Shown: positions 1 to 9,000, counted from the first letter of the stretch. The stretch: DNA of 64,000 nt from Micromonospora sp. NBRC 110009 (GCF_030518795.1 NZ_CP130427.1:620001-684000), one strand, 5' to 3'. Numbers and translations: made by a program. Notes: a model not told the origin generated them from the sequence alone.

Positions 1-854
1 AGCGCGTTCTCCACCAGCACGCCCGCCCCGGTCAGCCGGTTGAGCAGGCTGGACTTGCCGGCGTTGGTGTAGCCGGCGATGGCCACCGCGGGCACCGCGT
101 TGCGGGTCCGGCGGGCGCGCTTGGTCTGGCGTACCGTCGTCATGCTCTTGATCTCGCGGCGCAGCCGCGCGATCCGGTGCCGGATCCGGCGCCGGTCGGT
201 CTCGAGCTTGGTCTCACCGGGACCACGCAGACCCACGCCGCCGCCGGCGCCACCGCCGCGACCGCTACCACCGGTCTGCCGGGAGAGGGTCTCACCCCAA
301 CCGCGCAGCCGCGGCAGCAGGTATTCGAGCTGGGCCAGCTCGACCTGTGCCTTACCTTCGCGGCTCTTGGCGTGCTGGGCGAAGATATCGAGGATCAGCG
401 CGGTCCGGTCGACCACCTTCACCTTGGTGCGCTGCTCCAGGTTGCGCAGCTGGGACGGGGAGAGTTCACCGTCGCAGATCACCGTGTCGGCCCCGGTGGA
501 GAGCACCACCGCGCCGAGGTCGTCGACCTTGCCCCGACCGACGTAGGTGGCCGGGTCGGGCCGGTTGCGCCGCTGGATCAGCCCCTCCAGCACCTGCGAG
601 CCGGCCGTCTCGGCCAGCGCCGCCAGCTCGGTGAGGCTGTTCTCCGCGTCCTCCTGGGTCCCCTCGGTCCAGACGCCCACCAGGACGACCCGCTCCAGCC
701 GGAGCTGGCGGTACTCGACCTCGGTGATGTCGGTGAGCTCGGTCGAGAGGCCGGGGACCCGCCGCAACGCCTGCCGCTCCGACAGCTCGAACTCGCCGGT
801 GGTGGCCTCGAGCTCGTCGTCCTCGTAGGGAAGGAAGGTCTCCTGCTCTCGCAA
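1..854 (-). CDS. hflX: GTPase HflX, C-terminus cut by window edge
   Basis: Ribosome-associated GTPase that can split stalled or heat-damaged 70S ribosomes. About 284 N-terminal residues are visible. The HflX N-terminal domain is followed by the glycine-rich linker (SGRGGGGGG, then GLRGPGETKLETDRR) and the G1 P-loop GYTNAGKS very near the left edge. The rest of the G domain lies outside the window. I chose the TTG at 854 because AGGAG sits six bases upstream. An in-frame ATG at 881 lacks a good ribosome binding site. The gene is divergent from the malic enzyme gene. Family membership is clear; only the start codon is uncertain. Confidence 0.95.
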   Translation of the reverse strand, partial: MREQETFLPYEDDELEATTGEFELSERQALRRVPGLSTELTDITEVEYRQLRLERVVLVGVWTEGTQEDAENSLTELAALAETAGSQVLEGLIQRRNRPDPATYVGRGKVDDLGAVVLSTGADTVICDGELSPSQLRNLEQRTKVKVVDRTALILDIFAQHAKSREGKAQVELAQLEYLLPRLRGWGETLSRQTGGSGRGGGAGGGVGLRGPGETKLETDRRRIRHRIARLRREIKSMTTVRQTKRARRTRNAVPAVAIAGYTNAGKSSLLNRLTGAGVLVENA

Positions 855-920
855 ACCGCGTCTCCTGTCCGTTATGTGCATTGCCGGGGGATTTCCCGCG
901 CGTACGAGCAATCCTGACAT

Positions 921-949
921 GTGACAACGCCCGACGCACCTGCTATATG
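921..949 (+). promoter_or_regulatory. Sigma-A-like promoter for the malic enzyme gene
   Basis: GTGACA (921-926) and TATATG (944-949) are separated by 17 bases, with TG before the -10 (extended -10). Transcription would start near 956, giving a leader of about 95 bases before the GTG at 1052. This is inferred from sequence only. Confidence 0.5.
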
Positions 950-956
950 CCCGTGG

Positions 957-974
957 CGCTACCCACCGGTAGCG
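957..974. repeat. 7-bp inverted repeat at the predicted malic enzyme transcript start
   Basis: CGCTACC at 957-963 and GGTAGCG at 968-974 form a perfect stem with a four-base spacer, right at the predicted transcription start. It could be an operator or a 5' stem-loop that protects the mRNA. Confidence 0.35.
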
Positions 975-1051
975 GGGTCGGATGCCGACCGAGCTGGGCG
1001 GGCGAGTAGAAATGCCAGGCGAGCCGATCAGCAATGACGGAGGAGTTCTTC

Positions 1052-2524
1052 GTGGCCATCACCCGACTGCCGAGCGCCGGATTCTCGATCACGATCCGGA
1101 TCGCGGTACCCGCGGACGCCTCGTCCATCGGGCGGCTGACCACCGCGGCGGGCGAGGCCGGCGCCATCGTCACCGCCCTCGACGTGGTCGACTCCGACCC
1201 GGCCCACGTCGTCGTCGACCTCACCTGCGACACCGCCGACGCCGCCCACGCCGACCAGGTGGTGAAGACGCTGACCGCGCTCGAGGGCGTGGACGTCCGC
1301 AAGGTCTCCGACCGGACGTTCCTGCTGCACCTCGGCGGCAAGATCGAGGTCAGCTCGAAGGTCGCGCTGCGCACCCGCGACGAGCTGTCCCGCGCGTACA
1401 CGCCGGGCGTGGCCCGGGTCTGCCAGGCGATCGCCGAGAACCCGGCCGACGCCCGCCGGCTCACCATCAAGCGCAACACCGTGGCCGTGGTCAGCGACGG
1501 CTCCGCCGTGCTCGGCCTGGGCAACCTCGGCCCGGCCGCCTCGCTGCCGGTGATGGAGGGCAAGGCGGCGCTCTTCAAGCGCTTCGGCGGGGTGGACGCC
1601 TGGCCGGTCGTGCTCGACACCCAGGACACCGACGAGATCGTGTCGATCGTGAAGGCGATCGCGCCCGCGTACGGCGGGATCAACCTGGAGGACATCGCCG
1701 CGCCGCGCTGCTTCGAGATCGAGGCCCGGCTGCGCGAGGCGCTGGACATCCCGGTCTTCCACGACGACCAGCACGGCACCGCGATCTGCGTGCTGGCCGC
1801 GCTGACCAACGCGCTGCGCGTCGTCGGCAAGCAGCTCCAGGACGTCCGGGTGGTGGTCTCCGGCGCCGGCGCCGCCGGCACCGCGATCATGAAGCTGCTG
1901 CTCCGTCAGGGCGTGGGCGACATCATCGCGTACGACCGGCAGGGCGCCCTGCACCGCGGGCTGCCCGACCTCAACCCGGCCTGGCAGTGGCTGGCCGAGC
2001 ACACCAACAAGGAGAACTACTCCGGCGACCTGCCCGGGGCGGTCCGGGGCGCGGACGTCTTCATCGGGGTGAGCGCACCGAACCTGCTCACCGGCGAGGA
2101 CATCGCCACCATGGCCAAGGACGCGATCGTCTTCGCGCTGGCCAACCCCGACCCGGAGGTCGACCCGCGGGAGGCGCGCAAGCACGCCGCGGTGGTCGCC
2201 ACCGGCCGGTCCGACCAGCCGAACCAGATCAACAACGTGCTCGCCTTCCCCGGCGTCTTCCGCGGCATGCTCGACGCGCACGCCGAGGAGTTCACCGAGG
2301 AGATGGCGATCGCGGCCGCCCGGGCCATCGCGGACGTGGTCGGCGAGGACAAGATCAACCCGACGGTCATCGTGCCGAGCGTCTTCGACTCCCGCGTCGC
2401 CCCCGCGGTCGCGGCGGCGGTCCGCGCCGCCGCCCAGAACCCGGCCACCACGCCGCCGCCGGCCGCCGACCCGGGCCCCGCCGACCTCCCCGAGATCGCC
2501 GCCAACGCCAGCGCCACCCCTTGA
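1052..2524 (+). CDS. NAD(P)-dependent malic enzyme with N-terminal ACT domain
   Basis: Oxidative decarboxylation of malate to pyruvate, in the cytoplasm. The protein is 490 residues. An ACT-like regulatory domain (roughly residues 10-90) precedes the malic domain (AYTPGVARVCQAI, VFHDDQHGTAICVLAAL) and a Rossmann NAD-binding domain with VVVSGAGAAGTAIMKLL. The single-chain size and the ACT fusion match the bacterial malic enzymes common in actinomycetes; the ACT domain suggests allosteric control by a small metabolite. I chose GTG 1052 because GGAGGA lies six bases upstream; an in-frame ATG at 1034 has no such site. The stop codon touches the dapF stop codon with no base between them. Confidence 0.93.
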   Translation: MAITRLPSAGFSITIRIAVPADASSIGRLTTAAGEAGAIVTALDVVDSDPAHVVVDLTCDTADAAHADQVVKTLTALEGVDVRKVSDRTFLLHLGGKIEVSSKVALRTRDELSRAYTPGVARVCQAIAENPADARRLTIKRNTVAVVSDGSAVLGLGNLGPAASLPVMEGKAALFKRFGGVDAWPVVLDTQDTDEIVSIVKAIAPAYGGINLEDIAAPRCFEIEARLREALDIPVFHDDQHGTAICVLAALTNALRVVGKQLQDVRVVVSGAGAAGTAIMKLLLRQGVGDIIAYDRQGALHRGLPDLNPAWQWLAEHTNKENYSGDLPGAVRGADVFIGVSAPNLLTGEDIATMAKDAIVFALANPDPEVDPREARKHAAVVATGRSDQPNQINNVLAFPGVFRGMLDAHAEEFTEEMAIAAARAIADVVGEDKINPTVIVPSVFDSRVAPAVAAAVRAAAQNPATTPPPAADPGPADLPEIAANASATP

Positions 2525-3388
2525 TCAACTCACTCGGGGGCCGTGAGGGGTGAGGGCGGAGGGGGTCACCTCGCCGGTGGCGACCAGCACGGCGGGGCCG
2601 GAGAGCCAGCAGGAGTCGTCGGTGAGCGTCACCGTGAGGCGGCCGCCGGGGACGTCGACGGCCATGGCGCCGGTTTCCCGGCCGGCGTCGCGCAGGGCGA
2701 CCGCAGCCACCGCGCAGGCGCCGGTGCCGCAGGAGAGCGTCTCGGCGGAGCCCCGCTCGTAGACCCGCATCAGCACGTGCCCATCGGTGCCCGCGACCGG
2801 CTCGCCCGGGGCGGTGAACTCGACGTTCACCCCGGCCGGGAAGACGGCCGGGTCGACGTCGGGCGCCCGGGTGAGGTCCAGGCCGGCCAGCTCCAGGCCG
2901 GCGGGCAGGGCGCAGACCAGGTGCGGGTTGCCGACGTCCACCGCCGCGCCGGTCAGCGTCAGCCCGCCGATGGTGGCGGTGCCCGTGTCGTAGAGCCGGG
3001 GGCGGCGCATCTCGACCGCGACCGCCTCCCCCTCGACCCGCGCGCGCACGACGCCGGCCCGGGTGGCCACCGGCAGCGCCGCGCCGGACGGGCTGGCCAG
3101 CCCGGTCTCCAGCAGGTAGCGGACGAAGACCCGGGCGCCGTTGCCGCACATCTCGGCGAACGAGCCGTCGGAGTTCCAGTAGTCCATGAACCACTCGGCC
3201 TCGCCGGCCAGGGCGGCGCCCTCCGGATGCTTGGCGGCGCGTACCACCCGCAGCACGCCGTCCGCGCCGATCCCGCGCCGCCGGTCGCAGAGCGCGGCGA
3301 CCAGCCCCGGCGTCAGGTCCAGCGCGCCGTCCGGGTCGGGCAGGATGACGAAGTCGTTGCCGGTGCCGTGGCCCTTGGTGAACTCCAC
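2525..3388 (-). CDS. dapF: Diaminopimelate epimerase
   Basis: Converts LL- to meso-diaminopimelate for lysine and peptidoglycan synthesis. The protein is 287 residues, a normal size. Both catalytic cysteines of this cofactor-independent racemase are present: C81 in MCGNGAR and C220 in SCGTGA. The N-terminal signature GHGTGNDFV is also intact. It starts with GTG and lies 7 bases downstream of the miaA stop, in the same operon as miaA and the dioxygenase-like gene. Its end is back to back with the malic enzyme gene. Confidence 0.96.
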   Translation of the reverse strand: MEFTKGHGTGNDFVILPDPDGALDLTPGLVAALCDRRRGIGADGVLRVVRAAKHPEGAALAGEAEWFMDYWNSDGSFAEMCGNGARVFVRYLLETGLASPSGAALPVATRAGVVRARVEGEAVAVEMRRPRLYDTGTATIGGLTLTGAAVDVGNPHLVCALPAGLELAGLDLTRAPDVDPAVFPAGVNVEFTAPGEPVAGTDGHVLMRVYERGSAETLSCGTGACAVAAVALRDAGRETGAMAVDVPGGRLTVTLTDDSCWLSGPAVLVATGEVTPSALTPHGPRVS

Positions 3389-3395
3389 GCCCCCA

Positions 3396-4307
3396 TCATT
3401 CCCGATGCTCGGCGACCAACCGCAGGGCCGTGTCCAGAAACGAAGGCGAGGCCGAGTCCAGCCAGTGGATCCGCGGGTCGCGCCGGAACCAAGAGCGCTG
3501 CCGGCGGACGAACCGCCGGGTGGCCCGGACCGTCTCGTCGTGCGCCTCGACCTCGGTCAGCTCCCCGGCCAGGAAGCGCAGCACCTGCTGGTAGCCGAGC
3601 GCGCGGCTGGCCGTACGCCCCTCCGGCAGGCCGTGGCCGACCAGCGTCCGCGTCTCCGCGACCAGGCCGTCCGCCCACATCCGGTCCACCCGCAGTGCGA
3701 CCCGCTCGTCCAGCAGCGCGGTGTCCAGGTCCACCCCGAGCTGCACCGACGGGTAGTAGGGCGTGGGCTCCGGCAGCGACGCGGTGAACGGGGCGCCGGT
3801 CAGCTCGATCACCTCCAGGGCCCGGACGATCCGCCGCCCGTTCGTCGGCAGGATGCCGGCCGCGGCCACCGGGTCGGCCTCGCGGAGCCGGGCGTACAGC
3901 GGGGCCGGGCCGCCCGCGGCCAGTTCCGCCTCCAGTCGCTCCCGCACCGCCGGGTCGGTGCCGGGAAACTCGAACTGCTCCAGCACCGCCCGCACGTAGA
4001 GACCGGAACCGCCGACCAGCAGCGGCACCCGGCCCCGGGCCAGGATGTCGTCGACCGCCGCGCGGGCCAGCTTCTGGTACTCGGCGACGCTGGCCGGCTC
4101 GGTCACCGCCCAGATGTCGAGCAGGTGGTGCGGGACACCCTCCCGCTCGGCCGGGGTCAGCTTCGCGGTGCCGATGTCCATGCCCCGGTAGAGCTGCATC
4201 GAGTCGGCGTTGACCACCTCGCCGTCGAGGGCGTGCGCCAGGGCGATGCTCAGCGCCGACTTCCCCGCCGCGGTCGGCCCGACCACGGCCACCACGGTCC
4301 GGGTCAC
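3396..4307 (-). CDS. miaA: tRNA dimethylallyltransferase MiaA
   Basis: Transfers a dimethylallyl group to A37 of tRNAs reading UNN codons; MiaB then methylthiolates it. The protein is 303 residues, with the P-loop GPTAAGKS (10-17), the substrate motif DSMQ (35-38), LLVGGSGLY and the C-terminal RFVRRQRSWFRR. The GTG start at 4307 overlaps the TGA of the upstream dioxygenase-like gene (GTGA), so translation is probably coupled. A longer open frame runs upstream but lies inside the previous gene and is ignored. The partner gene miaB is 2.2 kb away. Confidence 0.96.
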   Translation of the reverse strand: MTRTVVAVVGPTAAGKSALSIALAHALDGEVVNADSMQLYRGMDIGTAKLTPAEREGVPHHLLDIWAVTEPASVAEYQKLARAAVDDILARGRVPLLVGGSGLYVRAVLEQFEFPGTDPAVRERLEAELAAGGPAPLYARLREADPVAAAGILPTNGRRIVRALEVIELTGAPFTASLPEPTPYYPSVQLGVDLDTALLDERVALRVDRMWADGLVAETRTLVGHGLPEGRTASRALGYQQVLRFLAGELTEVEAHDETVRATRRFVRRQRSWFRRDPRIHWLDSASPSFLDTALRLVAEHRE

Positions 4308-5023
4308 ACCCGCTCCCAGTTCGCCACGAAATAGGCAACGCCGTAGGGGGCCTGGTGGTAGCTGAGGTCGCCGCGCCAGTCGCCGCCCGCCGCGCGGACC
4401 GCGCCGGCCAGCACCTGCCACGGCGCCCGCCCGGCCACCTTCAGCTCCGCCGAGAGCACCGGGTCCAGGCCGAGCAGGGCCGCCGCGTCCGCGCCGGCCA
4501 GGGCCGCGGCAACCCCCTCGTCGTACGCGGGCGCACGCGGGTCGTCGTAGCCGGGCGCCTTGACCCCACGGCAGGCCGACCCGTCCCCCAGCACCAGCAG
4601 CGCGGTACGCCGCTCCGCCTCGGCCACGATCGTCGACCCCAGCTCGGCGCACTCGACCGGCGAGGCGTCGGCGGCCACCGCGCGGGCCAGCCGGGGCAGG
4701 TCGGTGCCGGAGCGGCCGACCAGCCAGGCCCCGATGGTCAGGCTCAGCGGCAGCCGCTCGCCCCCGGCGCAGTTCTGCCGCCACAGCGGGACCGGGCGGT
4801 CGAGGCCGTAGCCCCGCAGCGACCCGTGGTCGGCGGGCCGGAACACCTCGCTCCGCGGCCCACCCCCGACCAGCAGGACCACCTCAGGGGCCGCGGCGAA
4901 CAGCCGGGTCAGCGCGGCGTCGCCGGCGGCCCGGAGGTCGTCCAGCTCGCCGGCCGCGGCGCCGGCCACTTCGGGTACGAGCAGGGGCGGGTGGGGGCAG
5001 ACGGCGGCGGCGACCAGAGGCAC
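4304..5023 (-). CDS. Class III extradiol dioxygenase-like protein (LigB fold)
   Basis: A protein of 239 residues resembling the subunit B domain of class III extradiol ring-cleavage dioxygenases. This family is conserved next to miaA/dapF in actinobacteria and its substrate is unknown. An early His-Pro-His-Pro-Pro motif (AAVCPHPPLLVPEVAG) resembles the metal-ligand region, and a GDGSACRG motif lies mid-protein. It is the first gene of the unit with miaA and dapF, and its stop overlaps the miaA start. The GTG start follows a -10-like TAGGTT by six bases, which suggests a leaderless mRNA. Enzymatic activity is inferred from the fold only. Confidence 0.8.
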   Translation of the reverse strand: MPLVAAAVCPHPPLLVPEVAGAAAGELDDLRAAGDAALTRLFAAAPEVVLLVGGGPRSEVFRPADHGSLRGYGLDRPVPLWRQNCAGGERLPLSLTIGAWLVGRSGTDLPRLARAVAADASPVECAELGSTIVAEAERRTALLVLGDGSACRGVKAPGYDDPRAPAYDEGVAAALAGADAAALLGLDPVLSAELKVAGRAPWQVLAGAVRAAGGDWRGDLSYHQAPYGVAYFVANWERV

Positions 5024-5029
5024 CCGTTC

Positions 5030-5035
5030 AACCTA
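5030..5035 (-). promoter_or_regulatory. -10 element of a probable leaderless promoter
   Basis: On the minus strand TAGGTT (TANNNT type) ends six bases before the GTG start at 5023. Transcription should therefore begin at or next to the start codon. No Shine-Dalgarno sequence is present. Confidence 0.5.
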
Positions 5036-5226
5036 TCCGTATCCCCCGGTGCGTCCCCGCGCCGATCCGGTCATCGAGGCGCTACGACACCGTATGGTCA
5101 CGGTCGACGACAGGCGCTCGACACGGACGGGGTCGGACCTGTGACAATGCCGGAAGTAACTTTGCTGCGCCGTGGCGGCGATCGAGGGGGCAGCCCCGTC
5201 GACGCCGGGAGAACGAGGATGGGCAC

Positions 5227-6435
5227 ATGAGCGACTGGACTGCCTTCGGACGGGTGGACGAGGACGGCACCGTCTACGTCAAGACCGCCGAGGGCGAGCG
5301 GGTGGTCGGATCCTGGCAGGCGGGGGCCCCGGAGGAGGGGCTGGCCCACTTCGCCCGGCGCTTCGCCGACCTGGTGACGGAGGTGGACCTGACCGAGGCC
5401 CGGCTCAACTCGGGCGCGGCGGACGCCGGCCACTCGCTGACCACGATCCGGAGGATCCGCGGCTCACTGGCCGAGGCGCACGTGGTCGGCGACATCGACG
5501 CGCTGGCCGCGCGCCTGGACAAGCTGGCCGGCGTGGCCGAGGAGAAGGCCGGCGAGGCCAAGGCGGCCCGCGACGCCGCCCGCGGCGAGGCGCTGGCCCG
5601 CAAGACCTCCCTGGTGGAGGAGGCGGAGAAGCTGGCCGCCGAGTCGACCGGCTGGAAGACCGCCGGGGACCGGCTCAAGGAGATCCTCGACGAGTGGAAG
5701 ACGATCCGCGGGGTCGACAAGAAGACCGACGGTGAGCTGTGGAAGCGGTTCGCCGCCGCGCGCGACGCGTTCACCCGCCGCCGGGGCGCCCACTTCGCCT
5801 CCCTGGACCAGCAGCGCAAGCAGGCGCAGTCGATCAAGGAAGAGCTGGTCACCGAGGCCGAGAAGCTGAAGGAGTCCACCGACTGGGGCGTCACCGCCAA
5901 CCAGCTCAAGGACCTGATGGCCCAGTGGAAGGCTGCCCCGCGGGCGTCCAAGGAGGCCGAGCAGAAGCTCTGGGAACGGTTCCGGGCGGCGCAGGACGCG
6001 TTCTTCAGCCGGCGCAGTGAGGTCTTCTCCGCGCGGGACAACGAGCAGCGCGCCAACCTGGAGCGCAAGCAGGCCCTGCTCGCCGAGGCCGAGGCGCTCG
6101 ACGTGGACGGCGACCCGAAGGGCGCCCAGGCGAAGCTGCGGGACATCCAGGCGCAGTGGCACGAGGCCGGCCGGGTGCCCCGCGAGGCGGCCGCCGGGCT
6201 GGAGCGCCGGCTGCGCGTCGTGGACGACAAGGTCCGCGAGGTCATGGACTCGGCGTGGCGGCGGACCACCAAGGAGGACAGCCCCCTGCTCGCCCAGATG
6301 CGGGCGCAGGTCGCCGAGGCCGAGGAGCGGCTGGCCCGGGCCCAGGCCGCCGGTGACGCCCGGCGGGTCAGGGAGGCCGAGCAGGCCCTCGCCTCGAAGC
6401 GTCAGTTCCTCCAGCTGGCCGAGCAGACCAGCTGA
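5227..6435 (+). CDS. DUF349 domain protein
   Basis: A protein of 402 residues built of repeated DUF349 helical units. Recurrent blocks such as WKTAGDRLKEILDEWKTI, WGVTANQLKDLMAQWKAAP and DPKGAQAKLRDIQAQW show at least three copies. It is highly charged and probably forms long coiled helices, with no membrane segment or signal peptide. DUF349 proteins are widespread in actinobacteria; their molecular role is not established. The ATG follows a purine-rich GAGGATGGG. The gene stands alone and converges on miaB, with a large palindromic terminator between them. Confidence 0.85.
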   Translation: MSDWTAFGRVDEDGTVYVKTAEGERVVGSWQAGAPEEGLAHFARRFADLVTEVDLTEARLNSGAADAGHSLTTIRRIRGSLAEAHVVGDIDALAARLDKLAGVAEEKAGEAKAARDAARGEALARKTSLVEEAEKLAAESTGWKTAGDRLKEILDEWKTIRGVDKKTDGELWKRFAAARDAFTRRRGAHFASLDQQRKQAQSIKEELVTEAEKLKESTDWGVTANQLKDLMAQWKAAPRASKEAEQKLWERFRAAQDAFFSRRSEVFSARDNEQRANLERKQALLAEAEALDVDGDPKGAQAKLRDIQAQWHEAGRVPREAAAGLERRLRVVDDKVREVMDSAWRRTTKEDSPLLAQMRAQVAEAEERLARAQAAGDARRVREAEQALASKRQFLQLAEQTS

Positions 6436-6444
6436 CCGGTTAGG

Positions 6445-6485
6445 AAGGGGCCCTTGTTAACGCCTGGCGTTAACAAGGGCCCCTT
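6445..6485. terminator. Perfect 20-bp inverted repeat between DUF349 and miaB
   Basis: The left arm AAGGGGCCCTTGTTAACGCC (6445-6464) and its exact complement (6466-6485) flank a single T. It sits 10 bases after the DUF349 stop and 8 bases before the miaB stop, so it can act as a bidirectional terminator. Its length, near-zero loop and low-GC core are unlike the other terminators in this window. It may belong to a dispersed repeat family. Confidence 0.75.
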
Positions 6486-6492
6486 TCTTGCT

Positions 6493-7992
6493 TCAGTGGG
6501 CGGCGCAGCCGCCGGCCGGCGCGGGCGCCACGGCCGGCGCGCCGATGGTGGGCAGCCCGAGCAGCACCCCGGGGGTACGCGGGGCGCGCCCCGCCTCGGC
6601 GGCGTCACCGGCCCGGGTGCGCCGGTGCGACAACGGCGCGCCGTCGGCGTTGAGGTGGTGCGGGGCGGCGTACGTGACGGTGGTGTGCACGATGTCGCCG
6701 GGGCGGATCTGCCCGGCGAGCGAGCCGGCGTCGAAGTGCACCAGGCGCCCGTCCCGGGCCCGGCCGGACATCCGGCCGGTGCGCTCGTCCTTGCGCCCCT
6801 CGCCGACCGCGACCAGCACCTCGACGGTCTCCCCGACCAGCTTCCGGTTCTCCGCCCAGGTGATCTCCTCGACCGTGGCGATCAGCCGCTCGTAGCGCTC
6901 CTGCACCACCTGCTTGGGGAGCTGGCCGTCCATGATGGCGGCCGGGGTGCCGGGGCGCTTGGAGTACTGGAAGGTGAACGCCGAGGAGAATCGGGCCTCC
7001 CGGACCACGTCGAGGGTCTTCTCGAAGTCGGCGTCGGTCTCGCCGGGGAAGCCGACGATGATGTCGGTGGTGAGCGCCGCGTCCGGCATCGCCGCCCGGA
7101 CCTTCTCGATGATGCCCAGGTACTTCTCCGACCGGTACGAGCGGCGCATCGCCCGCAGCACGTCGTCGGAGCCGGACTGCAGCGGCATGTGCAGCGAGTG
7201 GCAGACGTTCGGCGTCTCGGCCATCGCGGCGATCACGTCGTCGGTGAAGTCCTTCGGGTGCGGGCTGGTGAAGCGCACCCGCTCGAGGCCGTCGATGTCG
7301 CCGCAGGCGCGCAGCAGCTTGCCGAAGGCGTAGCGGTCGCCGAACTCCACGCCGTAGGAGTTGACGTTCTGCCCGAGCAGGGTCACCTCCAGCACGCCCT
7401 CGTCGACCAGGGCGCGCACCTCGGAGAGGATGTCGCCGGGGCGGCGGTCCTTCTCCTTGCCGCGCAGGGAGGGCACGATGCAGAACGTGCAGGTGTTGTT
7501 GCAGCCCACGGAGATCGACACCCAGCCGGCGTACGTCGACTCGCGCCGGGTCGGCAGCGTGGAGGGGAAGACGTCGAGGGACTCGAGGATCTCCACCTCG
7601 GCGGCGGCGTTGTGCCGGGCCCGCTCCAGCAGCACCGGCAGCGAGCCGATGTTGTGCGTGCCGAAGACCACGTCCACCCAGGGAGCCTTGCGGACGATCT
7701 CGCCGCGGTCCTTCTGGGCCAGGCAGCCGCCGACGGCGATCTGCATTCCGGGGTGCTTGTCCTTCACGGGGCGCAGATGACCCAGGTTGCCGTAGAGCCG
7801 GTTGTCGGCGTTCTCCCGGACGGCGCAGGTGTTGAACACCACCACGTCGGGGTTATCGTCGGCCTCGGCGGCGCGCACGTAGCCGGCCTGTTCGAGCAGG
7901 CCGGAGATGCGCTCGGAGTCGTGCACGTTCATCTGGCAGCCGTACGTGCGCACCTGGTAGGTGCGCGGGCTGCCCGCGGCTGCGGTAGTCAT
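6493..7992 (-). CDS. miaB: tRNA-2-methylthio-N6-dimethylallyladenosine synthase MiaB
   Basis: Radical SAM methylthiotransferase acting on i6A37 in tRNA after MiaA. The protein is 499 residues. The N-terminal MTTase domain has cluster cysteines C19 (YGCQMN), C56 (NTCAVRE) and C90 (GGCLAQ). The radical SAM motif CNNTCTFC supplies C164, C168 and C171. A TRAM domain follows near residue 390. A proline/alanine-rich C-terminal tail of about 50 residues is longer than in most family members. I chose the ATG at 7992, where conserved homology ([11 protein letters not shown]) begins soon after. Longer upstream reading frames are non-homologous. Confidence 0.96.
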   Translation of the reverse strand: MTTAAAGSPRTYQVRTYGCQMNVHDSERISGLLEQAGYVRAAEADDNPDVVVFNTCAVRENADNRLYGNLGHLRPVKDKHPGMQIAVGGCLAQKDRGEIVRKAPWVDVVFGTHNIGSLPVLLERARHNAAAEVEILESLDVFPSTLPTRRESTYAGWVSISVGCNNTCTFCIVPSLRGKEKDRRPGDILSEVRALVDEGVLEVTLLGQNVNSYGVEFGDRYAFGKLLRACGDIDGLERVRFTSPHPKDFTDDVIAAMAETPNVCHSLHMPLQSGSDDVLRAMRRSYRSEKYLGIIEKVRAAMPDAALTTDIIVGFPGETDADFEKTLDVVREARFSSAFTFQYSKRPGTPAAIMDGQLPKQVVQERYERLIATVEEITWAENRKLVGETVEVLVAVGEGRKDERTGRMSGRARDGRLVHFDAGSLAGQIRPGDIVHTTVTYAAPHHLNADGAPLSHRRTRAGDAAEAGRAPRTPGVLLGLPTIGAPAVAPAPAGGCAAH

Positions 7993-8044
7993 GACGGGAA
8001 CAGCGTATCCGGGCCGAGCTGGTCGGACCGAACGAGGAGGAGCC

Positions 8045-8272
8045 GTGTGCCGGAGCATCAAGACCCTGCGTGAGCCGTACGTGCCGGTGGTCACCGAGGA
8101 GGACGTCCGGGCGGCCGCGCTGCAGTATGTCCGGAAGATCTCCGGGTTCCGTACCCCGGCCGCGCACAACGCCGCCGCATTCAACGCCGCGGTGGACGCG
8201 GTGGCCGCCGCCACCGCGACGCTGCTGGACCAGCTCCTGGTCCGCGGTCAGCAGCCGGCGGTCCGGGCCTGA
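8045..8272 (+). CDS. DUF2277 small protein
   Basis: A protein of 75 residues beginning MCRSIKTLR, with [20 protein letters not shown] and an alanine-rich helix. This matches the small DUF2277 family, whose function is unknown. GTG at 8045 is preceded by GAGGAG at a good distance. It is divergent from miaB, with about 50 bases between the starts. No signal peptide or membrane segment is visible, so a cytoplasmic location is likely. Confidence 0.8.
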   Translation: MCRSIKTLREPYVPVVTEEDVRAAALQYVRKISGFRTPAAHNAAAFNAAVDAVAAATATLLDQLLVRGQQPAVRA

Positions 8273-8297
8273 CCCGGCAGGCCCGCGCCGCTGCCGC

Positions 8298-8777
8298 TCA
8301 GGCGGCGGCGAGGGCCGGGGCGACCGAGTCGGGCGCCCAGCGCGAGCGGTGGCACTGCGACCAGCCGCGGCAGCCCGGGTGGGCGAGGGTGCAGAGCCGC
8401 TGCTCGCTGAGCACCTCGCCCTCGTCGGTCTCGACGATGTCGAAGTGCACGGGGCGGATCGTGCCGTCCGGCGCGACCAGCAGGTGCCGCCCGGCGTCGA
8501 GGGTGTCGTCGCGCATCAGGCAGTTGCGGTCCAGCAGCCGGGCCAGCGCCGCGATGCTGGGCAGCTCGGGCAGGTCGTCGGGCACCCCGTAGCAGTCGAC
8601 CAGGGTGCCGTACCTGCCGGGCGCCTCCCAGACGTCGCAGATCACCGCGTACGTGGGGAGTCGGGCCGGGTCGGCGACGGCGAGGGGCATCACCACCCGG
8701 CCGAGCGCCTCGGCCAGCGCCGGGTAGACCTCCACCGGTGCCGCACCGTCGATTCTCCAGTTCCACAGCTCGGTCAT
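8298..8777 (-). CDS. Hypothetical protein with C-terminal His/Cys cluster
   Basis: Not recognised. The protein is 159 residues and begins MTELWNWRID behind a strong GAGGAGG ribosome binding site. The frame has normal actinomycete codon bias. The C-terminal part contains CTLAHPGCRGWSQCHRSRW, a cluster of three Cys and two His residues that might bind metal. There is no signal peptide or membrane segment. Upstream (8856-8916) is an array of GGGCAA half-sites that may control it. It converges on the DUF2277 gene with a 25-base gap. Confidence 0.65.
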   Translation of the reverse strand: MTELWNWRIDGAAPVEVYPALAEALGRVVMPLAVADPARLPTYAVICDVWEAPGRYGTLVDCYGVPDDLPELPSIAALARLLDRNCLMRDDTLDAGRHLLVAPDGTIRPVHFDIVETDEGEVLSEQRLCTLAHPGCRGWSQCHRSRWAPDSVAPALAAA

Positions 8778-8855
8778 TCCGCCTCCTCGCTGTGCTCGTC
8801 CCACCGGCCTCCGGATCGGGCCTTACTGACGATGGTGGAGTGCATTTGGCCTCAG

Positions 8856-8916
8856 CCGGGGGCAAGTTACCGGTCTGTGACCATTACGGGCAAAATTTCC
8901 GGGGGCAACATTGCCC
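8856..8916. promoter_or_regulatory. Cluster of GGGCAA half-sites upstream of the 8.3 kb gene
   Basis: GGGCAA occurs at 8860-8865, 8888-8893 and 8903-8908, and its complement TTGCCC at 8911-8916. The last two form the palindrome GGGCAACATTGCCC. The longer direct repeat CCGGGGGCAA occurs at 8856 and 8899. This suggests a regulator binding site array in the promoter of the minus-strand gene at 8298-8777. The rest of the 8778-9000 gap shows nothing else. Confidence 0.4.
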
Positions 8917-9000
8917 AGAGTAGCGGGAAGATGACAGTTTATCGGGTACGGTGCCGCAGCCGCGACGGGGATCTCCCGGGGAGCGAGCGCCACTCGACCC

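Noticed and set aside
6493..8214. N-terminally extended MiaB
   Set aside because: The extra 74 residues overlap the divergent DUF2277 gene and have no similarity to the family; ATG 7992 fits.
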